From: an uncultured Senegalimassilia sp.
GTDB lineage: Bacteria > Actinomycetota > Coriobacteriia > Coriobacteriales > Eggerthellaceae
Direction of reading: 5' to 3'
Length of the DNA stretch: 53,811 bases
Assembly (NCBI GenBank): GCA_934661765.1
Contig: CAKUJT010000006.1
Span: forward strand, 1 to 53,811
In this document: piece by piece, positions 33,196 to 39,664 of the stretch
Position numbering within the stretch: the stretch's first letter is position 1
Layout: every line of letters starts with the position of its first letter
Translations under genes and position numbers: made by a program
Notes under the pieces: model-generated
Told to the model about the DNA's origin: nothing
Database searches by the model: none
Seen by the model: only the letters and a program-made list of their open reading frames with translations

Positions 33196-33565
33196 TGGTG
33201 GAGGCGCGGAGAATCGAACTCCGGTCCATACTATATTATCCCTCAGGCTCTACAAGCTTATCCCGTTATCGGAATTCGGAACCCGTCGGTCAACGGGCAA
33301 ACGTTAGGGTTCCTAGTCGGTTCAATCTTTATCGAAGCCATACCGTCCACGTGCTTCGATGCAGTCCCCTAAAATGACGTCGCGTCCGAGCCGGGGACAA
33401 CCCGGAGTTGACGTGCCAGGTGCTGTTTAGGCAGCCATGGCGAGCGCCGGAGCGCTCTGAGAGTTGTTCTTGCCAATTAACTTGACGGTACCCCTGTTTA
33501 ACGTGGAGAGGAGACCACGACCTGCTCCTCAGTTCAAACATACCATGTCGAAACCAGTCGCCCCC
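33196..33565 (-). ncRNA. ssrA: Transfer-messenger RNA (tmRNA)
   Basis: One-piece tmRNA of 370 nucleotides that rescues stalled ribosomes with SmpB. The 5' end GGGGGCGACTGGTTTCGAC is diagnostic. The acceptor stem GGGGGCG pairs with CGCCTCC and keeps the G3-U wobble recognised by alanyl-tRNA synthetase; CCA is encoded (33196-33198). The T arm has GGAGTTCGATTCTCC. The tag reading frame runs 33474-33427, GGC to TAA, giving GKNNSQSAPALAMAA. SmpB lies upstream in the same direction, separated by one small gene. A terminator follows. Confidence 0.95.
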
Positions 33566-33652
33566 GATAAGCCGGCTCTGCAGCCGAGTCGGGACGCTGC
33601 GGTCCACCTTGTCAAAGTGCACGACGACAAGCCGCCGAACGGATTGATAATC

Positions 33653-34069
33653 TTACTTCAAAAGCGAGCTGAAGTCCAATGCGCTTTTAATGTCGTCGAA
33701 CGCGCCCTTGAATTCCGCCGCCATCTTAACGCCGTCCTTGAAGATGGCGTTCATATCATCGGTTGCCTGCTGCACGCCGTCGCGCGTGATGCCCAGGCTG
33801 CCATCGTCAGCGACTTCGCCGCCAGCATCCTCGTTCTCGTCGTCCTCGACATAGAGATACTCGGCCTCTTCGCCGTCTTCCATGATGACGAAGCCAATGC
33901 GGTTGCCATCTTCATCTTCGAGGTAGCGCACGATATCGTCATCGGAAAGCTCGAGCTCGACAACTTCAAGATCGTCGGCGGCAGCAGGCGTCTCATCAGC
34001 CTGGGAAGCCTCTTCCACAGCATGCTCCGAGATATGCTCTTCGCCCTCCAGCGCTTCCTGATCGCTCAT
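33653..34069 (-). CDS. Small acidic protein translationally coupled to smpB
   Basis: 138-residue protein, unrecognised. The start at MSDQEALEGEEHISEH overlaps the smpB stop (ATGA at 34066-34069), so both are translated from one message. Residues 1-100 are very acidic, with VVELELSDDDIVRYLEDE, DGNRIGFVIMEDGEEAEYL and a DDENED run; this resembles the short acidic DUF1292-like layout, but I cannot assign it securely. The C-terminal ~35 residues (DDMNAIFKDGVKMAAEFK) look helical. It lies between smpB and ssrA, which is suggestive but does not prove a role in trans-translation. Confidence 0.8.
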   Translation of the reverse strand: MSDQEALEGEEHISEHAVEEASQADETPAAADDLEVVELELSDDDIVRYLEDEDGNRIGFVIMEDGEEAEYLYVEDDENEDAGGEVADDGSLGITRDGVQQATDDMNAIFKDGVKMAAEFKGAFDDIKSALDFSSLLK

Positions 34070-34533
34070 CGACGGCTCCTTTCCTTCAACGCGCGTTCGA
34101 TCTCGCGCTTCGAGTCGCGCTCGGCCATGGCGGCGCGCTTGTCGTAGTTCTTCTTGCCGCGGCACACCGCCAGCTCGACCTTCACGAGCGAGCTTTTGTT
34201 GAAGTACATCTTCAACGGGACGAGCGCCATGCCCTTCTCCTTGGTCTGCTGCTCCAGTTTGCGAATCTGGTTCTTGTGTAGCAGGAGCTTGCGTTTGCGG
34301 TCCGGATCGGGGTTGGCGATGTTGCCGAAGGCGTACGGAGGGATGTGGACGCCATGCAGCCACACCTCGCCGTGGCGGATGAGTGCGAAGCAGTCGGTGA
34401 GCTGGCAATGGTTGTCGCGCAGAGAGCGCACCTCGGTGCCGGTCAGGGCGATGCCGGCCTCGTAGGTCTCGAGAACCTCGTAGTCATGCAGCGCCTTGCG
34501 GTTGCGCGCGATGTCTTGGGCTTGCTTTTTCAT
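34066..34533 (-). CDS. smpB: SsrA-binding protein SmpB
   Basis: Partner of tmRNA in trans-translation, 155 residues, full length. It begins MKKQAQDIARNRKALHDYEV, preceded by GGGGGAG. Signatures: GIALTGTEVRSLRDN, WLHGVHIPPY, RKLLLHKNQIRKL and LVPLKMYFNKSSLVKVELAV, then the basic C-terminal tail KNYDKRAAMAERDSKREIER that occupies the empty mRNA channel. The start is four bases after the M42 peptidase stop, and its stop overlaps the acidic gene. The M42-smpB-ORF-ssrA order implies one transcriptional neighbourhood. Confidence 0.96.
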   Translation of the reverse strand: MKKQAQDIARNRKALHDYEVLETYEAGIALTGTEVRSLRDNHCQLTDCFALIRHGEVWLHGVHIPPYAFGNIANPDPDRKRKLLLHKNQIRKLEQQTKEKGMALVPLKMYFNKSSLVKVELAVCRGKKNYDKRAAMAERDSKREIERALKERSRR

Positions 34534-34537
34534 GACG

Positions 34538-35665
34538 CTACTCCCCCTGCGCGGTACGCGCGGAACAGGCATCGAGCGACGCCGAGCCGCAACCCGCCAT
34601 GGGCACGAACGAGCCGCCGGACTCCAGATCGCGCGCGAACTGCACGAACAGGGCCACGGTTGCATCAAGGTCGTCCAAACAGATGACCTCGGTGGGCGTA
34701 TGCATGTAACGAAGCGGTACGGACACCAAACCCGTGGGAATGCCGGAGCGGCTGACCTGGATGGGCCAGGCATCGGTGCCGGAATGGCCGGGCAGGGCCT
34801 CTACCTGATACGGGATGCCCGCGGCCTTTGCGGCCTGGACGAGACGCTCGAACACCTGCGGGTTGACATTGGGCCCGCGGCCGATAACCGGGCCGCCGCC
34901 GCACTTGATGTCGCCGAACTTGGCATGGCTGATGCCCGGGTAGTCGGTGGCGTGCGTGACATCGAAGGCCACCGCCACATCGGGATGCACGCCGAACGCC
35001 GAGGTGATGGCGCCACGGGTGCCGATCTCCTCCTGCACCGTGCAGGCGCAAGTGACGTCGCCCGCGCAACCGCCGGCAGCCGCCAGCTCCTCGAGCACGC
35101 GCGTGATGACCCACACGCCGCATTTGTCGTCGAAGGCGCGCGAGACGCCCATGTTCTTCCCGAAGCGCTCGAAGCCCACGCCGAACGTGATAACGTCGCC
35201 CACCTTCACCAGGCGCTTGACCTTCTTGGCGGGAAGGCCCAGGTCGATGACGAGGTCTGACAGGGGCGTGACCTTGTCGCGCTCGCCAGCGGAGATAAGG
35301 TGGATGGGCTTGCGGCCGACGACGCCGCGCAAAGGATACTCGGCTTCAGAGGCGTGCACATCCACGCGAAGTCCCGGCAGAATAGCGGCATCGACGCCGC
35401 CGATGGCGGCGACCGACAAAAACCCGTCATCGGAGACGTTGACCACCATGAGGCCGATTTCGTCCATATGGGCGGCCAGCATGAGCGACGGCGCCGCCCC
35501 CTTGCCTGCAAGACGGGCATGGACCGAGCCCATGACATCGGTGGTGACCTGGTCGGCAACGCCCTCCATACGCTCGCGAACCACAGCGGCGATGCGTTGT
35601 TCGCAGCCTGTGGGCGAAGGGGTCTCGAGCAGGCGCTTGAGATATTTGCGATCTTGCTTGTTCAT
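34538..35665 (-). CDS. M42 family metallo-aminopeptidase
   Basis: Cytosolic aminopeptidase/cellulase-M family enzyme, 375 residues. The co-catalytic metal ligands are visible: AAHMDEIGLMV (His66, Asp68), the bridging Asp in RAFDDKCGVW, the Glu pair in VQEEIGTRGA, and the final His in LRYMHTPTEV. The PDZ-like insertion domain lies about 80-180. Such enzymes form dodecameric tetrahedra that trim peptides released by proteases. AAGGAAGC precedes the ATG. It is four bases upstream of smpB; the link may be chance or may help recycle peptides. Confidence 0.92.
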   Translation of the reverse strand: MNKQDRKYLKRLLETPSPTGCEQRIAAVVRERMEGVADQVTTDVMGSVHARLAGKGAAPSLMLAAHMDEIGLMVVNVSDDGFLSVAAIGGVDAAILPGLRVDVHASEAEYPLRGVVGRKPIHLISAGERDKVTPLSDLVIDLGLPAKKVKRLVKVGDVITFGVGFERFGKNMGVSRAFDDKCGVWVITRVLEELAAAGGCAGDVTCACTVQEEIGTRGAITSAFGVHPDVAVAFDVTHATDYPGISHAKFGDIKCGGGPVIGRGPNVNPQVFERLVQAAKAAGIPYQVEALPGHSGTDAWPIQVSRSGIPTGLVSVPLRYMHTPTEVICLDDLDATVALFVQFARDLESGGSFVPMAGCGSASLDACSARTAQGE

Positions 35666-35690
35666 GTGCTTCCTTTATCGAAGGAGGTTG

Positions 35691-36149
35691 TTACGCGCGG
35701 ACCTTCACGACGATCTTGCGCACATGGCAGGGAGCGGAGCCAAGCGTGCAGCCGGGCTTATGCGCATCCTCGGGCGCGAGAACGGCCAGGTCGCCGGCGT
35801 GCAGCACCACATCCGTGCACTGCTCGGGCGTCTCGTACAAGCCGAAGTCGTTTTCCTCGTCGAACGGCTGGCACTCGGGCAGGCCATCCAGTTGAGCGTA
35901 CTGCAAAAGCTCCTGGCCGGACACGACGAACTGCACGTCGTAATAACCGCGATGCGCCTCCAACTGCTTTTCTGAAGCAGCGACGGTGTCGTATTCCTGC
36001 ACGTTGGCGAACACGTCGTCGCCGTCGATCTCGTTGCGGCCGAGCGGCAGGGCATCCAGGCCGTCCTGCGCAAGGAACGCATAGGCCTTAGCGAAGCGCT
36101 GGCCGAGATAGTCGTTTCCGTTCGCATGGGCAAGGTTGGTAACCAGCAT
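35691..36149 (-). CDS. YhcH/YjgK/YiaL family protein
   Basis: 152-residue cupin-like protein of the YhcH/YjgK/YiaL (DUF386) family. Starting at MLVTNLAHANG is favoured by AAAGGAATCGGT before it; longer forms begin upstream without a site. Typical segments: GRNEIDGDDVFANVQEYDT, EAHRGYYDVQFVVSGQE and the metal-binding HAGDLAVLAPEDAHKPGC. Members act on sugars (sialic acid-related anomerase or beta-galactosidase beta subunit in some systems), but here there are no sugar genes nearby, so the substrate is unknown. Confidence 0.9.
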   Translation of the reverse strand: MLVTNLAHANGNDYLGQRFAKAYAFLAQDGLDALPLGRNEIDGDDVFANVQEYDTVAASEKQLEAHRGYYDVQFVVSGQELLQYAQLDGLPECQPFDEENDFGLYETPEQCTDVVLHAGDLAVLAPEDAHKPGCTLGSAPCHVRKIVVKVRA

Positions 36150-36307
36150 ACCGATTCCTTTCATATTCATGCGGCGCGCAAGGCGCCGCCTTATTCGTTT
36201 AGGGGAGTATACACCCCGCCGACGGACAAGCCGGCGCGGTAGACGGCACCCCACGGCATGCACAAGGAGGCCAGGGCGCACCCTTGCGGCTTTGCGGGCC
36301 AGTTGCC

Positions 36308-36796
36308 TTAGGGCTGCGCAGGACCAAGCGGCATGTCCAGCCTATGGACCTGCGATTCATCAAGCACCGTGATGCCCGCGTCGCGGAACAGCTGCGCGGC
36401 AACGCCCCACCCCGGCACGAGCGTGCCCGTGAAGCTTCCGTCGTACACAGACCCGCTTCCGCACGAAGGGCTTTTCGATTTGAGCACGGCAACCCGGCAA
36501 TCTGCATCGCGCAGCTGCTCAAGGCAGCGGCTTGCGCCAAGATGGAAGGCCTGCGTGACGTCGCCGCCATTCGCATCCATCACGCGCACCGGACGGGACC
36601 CCGCGACGATCTCGCACGGCGGATGCGGCACGGGAAGGCCCCCTGTAACTTCAGGGCATATGGGAACGAGCTTATAGCAACAGCCGAGCTGCATCACCGC
36701 ATCGTCGGGCTTTGACGACCCGTCATAGCGACACGGCCTGCCCAGCAGGCAGGCGCTCACGGCGACGGCAGGCGATGTGTTCGGGGTTTTCTCCAT
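36308..36796 (-). CDS. DUF523 family protein
   Basis: 162-residue protein of the DUF523 family. Characteristic pieces: VSACLLGRPCRYDG, PICPEVTGGLPVPHPPCEI and LKSKSPSCGSGSVYDGSF with conserved Cys. Function is unknown in the family; some members are fused to DUF1722. The ATG at 36796 has no ribosome binding site but is preceded at six bases by a perfect TATAAT (36808-36803), so the mRNA is likely leaderless. Confidence 0.9.
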   Translation of the reverse strand: MEKTPNTSPAVAVSACLLGRPCRYDGSSKPDDAVMQLGCCYKLVPICPEVTGGLPVPHPPCEIVAGSRPVRVMDANGGDVTQAFHLGASRCLEQLRDADCRVAVLKSKSPSCGSGSVYDGSFTGTLVPGWGVAAQLFRDAGITVLDESQVHRLDMPLGPAQP

Positions 36797-36802
36797 ACCG
36801 GC

Positions 36803-36808
36803 ATTATA
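36803..36808 (-). promoter_or_regulatory. -10 element immediately before the DUF523 gene
   Basis: Minus-strand TATAAT ends six bases before the ATG, placing the predicted transcription start at the start codon. The -35 region is weak. Confidence 0.55.
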
Positions 36809-36958
36809 GCGCTCGAACAAGCCGGTTATTCCTACCAATATGCTACTTGGAGAGTATCAAAAAACTTCGTGGACTCGGGCATCGCTGTGCTAGAGTTGGC
36901 TGCAGGAGAAGCGAACGGAGCAGGCGCCCCGACGCGAACGTCGTAGAAAGGCGATACC

Positions 36959-37327
36959 ATGAAAGTTGCAATCCCCAGCGAAACCGGCGAAGGCCTGACG
37001 AGCATCCGCAGCGGACACTTCGGCCACACGCCCTGGTTCACGCTCGTGACCATCGAGGACGGACAGGTCACCAGCGTCGAGTCGGTGAAAAACGTCGATC
37101 ATGACGAAGTGGGTTGCGGCGGCGTCATCGAGTTCGCGCACAACCTGGGCATCGATGCGATGATCTGCGCAGGCATGGGCCAGCCGCCGTTCATGCGCTT
37201 CACGCAATACGGCGTGGACATCTATCTTGAGCAGGAAACGCCCTTGGTCGGCGACGTGGTGAACAAGTTCATCGCCGGCGATTGCGCGCGCATGGTGCTG
37301 GAAAACGCCTGCAGCCATCATCACTAA
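36959..37327 (+). CDS. NifX/NifB-type dinitrogenase iron-molybdenum cofactor-like protein
   Basis: 122-residue protein of the dinitrogenase iron-molybdenum cofactor biosynthesis (PF02579) fold. Features: MKVAIPSETGEGLTSIRSG, FGHTPWFTLVTIEDG, DEVGCGGVIEFAHNLGID, ICAGMGQPPFMRF, and a His-rich end CSHHH. No nif genes are nearby; in anaerobes such stand-alone proteins are linked to metal cluster handling, with no proven role here. AAAGGCG precedes the ATG. Confidence 0.9.
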   Translation: MKVAIPSETGEGLTSIRSGHFGHTPWFTLVTIEDGQVTSVESVKNVDHDEVGCGGVIEFAHNLGIDAMICAGMGQPPFMRFTQYGVDIYLEQETPLVGDVVNKFIAGDCARMVLENACSHHH

Positions 37328-37382
37328 GATGCAAGGGCCGGCGGTCGCAACGCCTTGCGGCGCAAGCCGACTCCGCACAGCT

Positions 37383-37391
37383 TGCTATAAT
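37383..37391 (+). promoter_or_regulatory. Extended -10 promoter of the Nudix gene
   Basis: TGCTATAAT, a perfect extended -10, lies 60 bases upstream of the Nudix GTG. The predicted start (about 37398) precedes a strong hairpin. Confidence 0.65.
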
Positions 37392-37405
37392 CGACACGCA
37401 GTCAC

Positions 37406-37433
37406 AGGCCCGGGCCGCACGCCCGGGCCTTTT
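37406..37433 (+). terminator. Hairpin with T-run in the Nudix leader
   Basis: Ten-base-pair perfect stem (AGGCCCGGGC, 37406-37415, with 37421-37430) and a four-T run. It can terminate the NifX-like gene, but lies downstream of the promoter at 37383, so it may also attenuate the Nudix message. Confidence 0.65.
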
Positions 37434-37451
37434 CGATCTCAAGGAGAAGCC

Positions 37452-38039
37452 GTGGGCATATACGAAGATTTGCAAGCGTTCCAACCTGCCAACGAACAGG
37501 AAGCCGCCGACCGGGACCTTATCCTGTCGCGCTTGGAAACGGACCCCGCGGTGTTCGACCGATCGTCCGTGGCCCACATGGCATGCTCTATTTGGACAGT
37601 CGATCCCACATTCACGAAAACGCTGCTGGTGTATCACAACATATACGATTCGTGGAGCTGGATCGGCGGGCACGCGGACGGGCAGGCCGATCTTGCGGCG
37701 GTCGCCTTGCGGGAGCTAGAAGAGGAAACGGGCGTGCGCGGCGCACGCCTGGTGCCATGCGGGCCGGGCGGCGTGCTGTCGTGCGAGGTGCTGACCGTGG
37801 ACGGCCACGTGAAACGCGGGGCATATGTCAGCTCGCACCTGCACCTGAACGTGACGTATCTGGCCGTGGCCGACCCCGCCCAACATGTGCGTATCAAGGC
37901 AGACGAGAACAGCGGCGTGAAATGGGTGGAGCTCGAAGATGCCGTGACCCTATCAAGCGAACCGTGGATACGCGAGCGCATCTACCGCAAGCTCATCGAG
38001 AAGACGCGTGAGCTGGCGCCGCGCTTCGCAACGCGGTAA
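37452..38039 (+). CDS. Nudix hydrolase
   Basis: 195-residue Nudix hydrolase, likely cutting a nucleotide-diphosphate-linked compound; substrate unknown. The GTG start is chosen because AAGGAG lies six bases before it; the ORF reading from 37329 runs through the hairpin. Nudix box: GGHADGQADLAAVALRELEE continuing ETGV. The Glu at the first conserved box position is replaced by Ala, while the catalytic RELEEE is intact. This GGHADG variant occurs in a Nudix subfamily, as I recall it. It is cut off from the NifX-like gene by a hairpin. It ends near a duplicated copy of its own last codons. Confidence 0.9.
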   Translation: MGIYEDLQAFQPANEQEAADRDLILSRLETDPAVFDRSSVAHMACSIWTVDPTFTKTLLVYHNIYDSWSWIGGHADGQADLAAVALRELEEETGVRGARLVPCGPGGVLSCEVLTVDGHVKRGAYVSSHLHLNVTYLAVADPAQHVRIKADENSGVKWVELEDAVTLSSEPWIRERIYRKLIEKTRELAPRFATR

Positions 38040-38126
38040 ACCGGCGGCATCCGCGCAAGCTGCGGCACGCCTCTTCAACCCAAGCGCGCAGCACCATGAG
38101 CATGCGCGAGCTGGCGCCGCGCTTCG
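38010..38126. repeat. 19-base direct repeat at the end of the Nudix gene
   Basis: GAGCTGGCGCCGCGCTTCG occurs at 38010-38028 (inside the Nudix gene) and again at 38108-38126 in the intergenic gap, offset by 98 bases. A partial tandem duplication followed by decay is the simplest explanation. Confidence 0.75.
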
Positions 38127-38196
38127 TCATCAGATCAAAACATCGACGCCGACTACGCACCTCGGTCGCAAGCCGTTCCGCCCCGGAAACCGGACC

Positions 38197-39288
38197 TCAC
38201 ACCATGTTGCCGTGGATGTCGGCATGATGGACATCGTCCCAGCGACGACGCAGCGCCACATCCGCCGTGAGGTTCGCGTTATCGAAGACGATAGACCACT
38301 GCGTATTGCTGGTGACATCCTCGGGGTTGGGCGCCTGTGAAGCCGTCCTCAGCGCCTTCCACGCCGTGACCTGGGCATCCTGACCCGAAGGCGCCCCATC
38401 AATCACCGCGGAGATGGCGTCGTAGCGTTCGCGGCCGTGGCCGTACGCCCCATTCTTCTGAAATGGCGCCACCTTGTCTTCGTGCATGACGAAGAAGTTG
38501 GTGACCTGGCGCACGGGCGTGACGACGGGCATACGCTCAGGGCTGTCGCAATCGAACTCGACCACGCGGCCATCGCCTTGCGCATCGGTGATGTAGAAAT
38601 GGTAATCGCGCCCGCTTGTGGCGAACATGTCATAGGAAAGCAGCAGGTCGACGGCCTGCTGCGTGGTGGCGGCCCGATCGAGCACCAAGCGTATGGCAAG
38701 CGGCGTGGAGATGACGGGCTTGCCGGTGATCCGGGAGGTTGGCTTGCTGTCAAGCGTGAGCACCGCACAGGAAACGCCCCTCTCGTTCACGCCATCCAGG
38801 CAGGCGAACGGCGCAGCCAGGCATGCGAAACGCGATTTCGGCTGCAACGCATTGACCACGCCAAGGTTGTCGAGGGCGCAAAAGCCGATGGATTCGTAAC
38901 CATCGGCAGGGGCGCTGTGCACAAGCATGGCAGAAGTGTCGAACTTGAAGTCGTAGTTGCGGCCCATGAGCACGCCTTCGCCGCTTGCAAGCGTGAACGC
39001 GCTGCATCCGAACTGCGGCGCCTGCATATGAACGGGGACGAGCGGGAGCGCCTCGGCGAGGATGGCGTCCATGTTTCCTTGGTCGCTTCCAAGGCCGCGC
39101 TCGATGATGCGATCGAGGTCGTAGCGATAGGACACGTCCATGGCATAGAGGCCGTACGGCGCATCGGCAGGAGCGATCTGCCTGATCGAGGCCATGGTGG
39201 CCGCGCGCGACCCATATACGGCAGCGCCTGCACCTGCGGCGACGCCTGCGGCGGCTGCCGCCACCTTCGCGATATTCCCAAGCTTCAT
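38197..39288 (-). CDS. Choloylglycine-hydrolase/linear amide C-N hydrolase-like Ntn enzyme
   Basis: 363-residue N-terminal-nucleophile hydrolase relative. The start at MKLGNIAKVAAAAAGV is preceded by GAAGGGG. An Ala/Gly-rich hydrophobic stretch at about 7-25 suggests a signal anchor or export signal. The nucleophile is probably Cys95 in FGCSAFTLASGEG; then MGRNYDFKFD (Arg110, Asp113), LDGVNERGVSCAVLTLDS and SNTQWSIVFD with the conserved Asn/Arg region. Family members cut amides such as conjugated bile salts, penicillin V or N-acyl amides. An internal nucleophile implies autocleavage at Gly94-Cys95, as in acid ceramidase-type enzymes. Substrate undecided. Confidence 0.85.
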   Translation of the reverse strand: MKLGNIAKVAAAAAGVAAGAGAAVYGSRAATMASIRQIAPADAPYGLYAMDVSYRYDLDRIIERGLGSDQGNMDAILAEALPLVPVHMQAPQFGCSAFTLASGEGVLMGRNYDFKFDTSAMLVHSAPADGYESIGFCALDNLGVVNALQPKSRFACLAAPFACLDGVNERGVSCAVLTLDSKPTSRITGKPVISTPLAIRLVLDRAATTQQAVDLLLSYDMFATSGRDYHFYITDAQGDGRVVEFDCDSPERMPVVTPVRQVTNFFVMHEDKVAPFQKNGAYGHGRERYDAISAVIDGAPSGQDAQVTAWKALRTASQAPNPEDVTSNTQWSIVFDNANLTADVALRRRWDDVHHADIHGNMV

Positions 39289-39664
39289 CGACGACCCCTT
39301 CCGTCGCACGTCCCGAAAGCGACGCTTCGCGAACACTTGCTCGATTATCGCACAAAACGGCATGAGTCGGAGGCTCTCTCCCCCCTGCACGATCCCGTTC
39401 CCCGGACATGCAGCTTTCCTTACCCCGAAGAGACTCGCTCACGCGCCGGCGCCTTTTGCGACCACGGCGGCGGCTTCGGTGTTCGGCAGCCCGGCGGACT
39501 CCGTGCGCGTCACACGCCGGCGCCCGTTGCCGCCCTTTCCCATAAGGCGCGGAACACCGGCCGATAGGCTTAGGCTAAACGCGCCGATTGCCGCAACGCC
39601 TAGCGCGTTTGCGCTAAAATAAGCGTTTGCGAACAATGCGTTCAAGCAAAGGGAGCCGCAAGCG
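39289..39664. other. Divergent intergenic region between the Ntn hydrolase and SNF2 genes
   Basis: About 375 bases with no supported gene. The words GCGTTTGCG occur twice around 39606-39633, flanking a TAAAAT that could be a + strand -10 element. AAGGGAG lies upstream of the SNF2 ATG. Confidence 0.45.
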
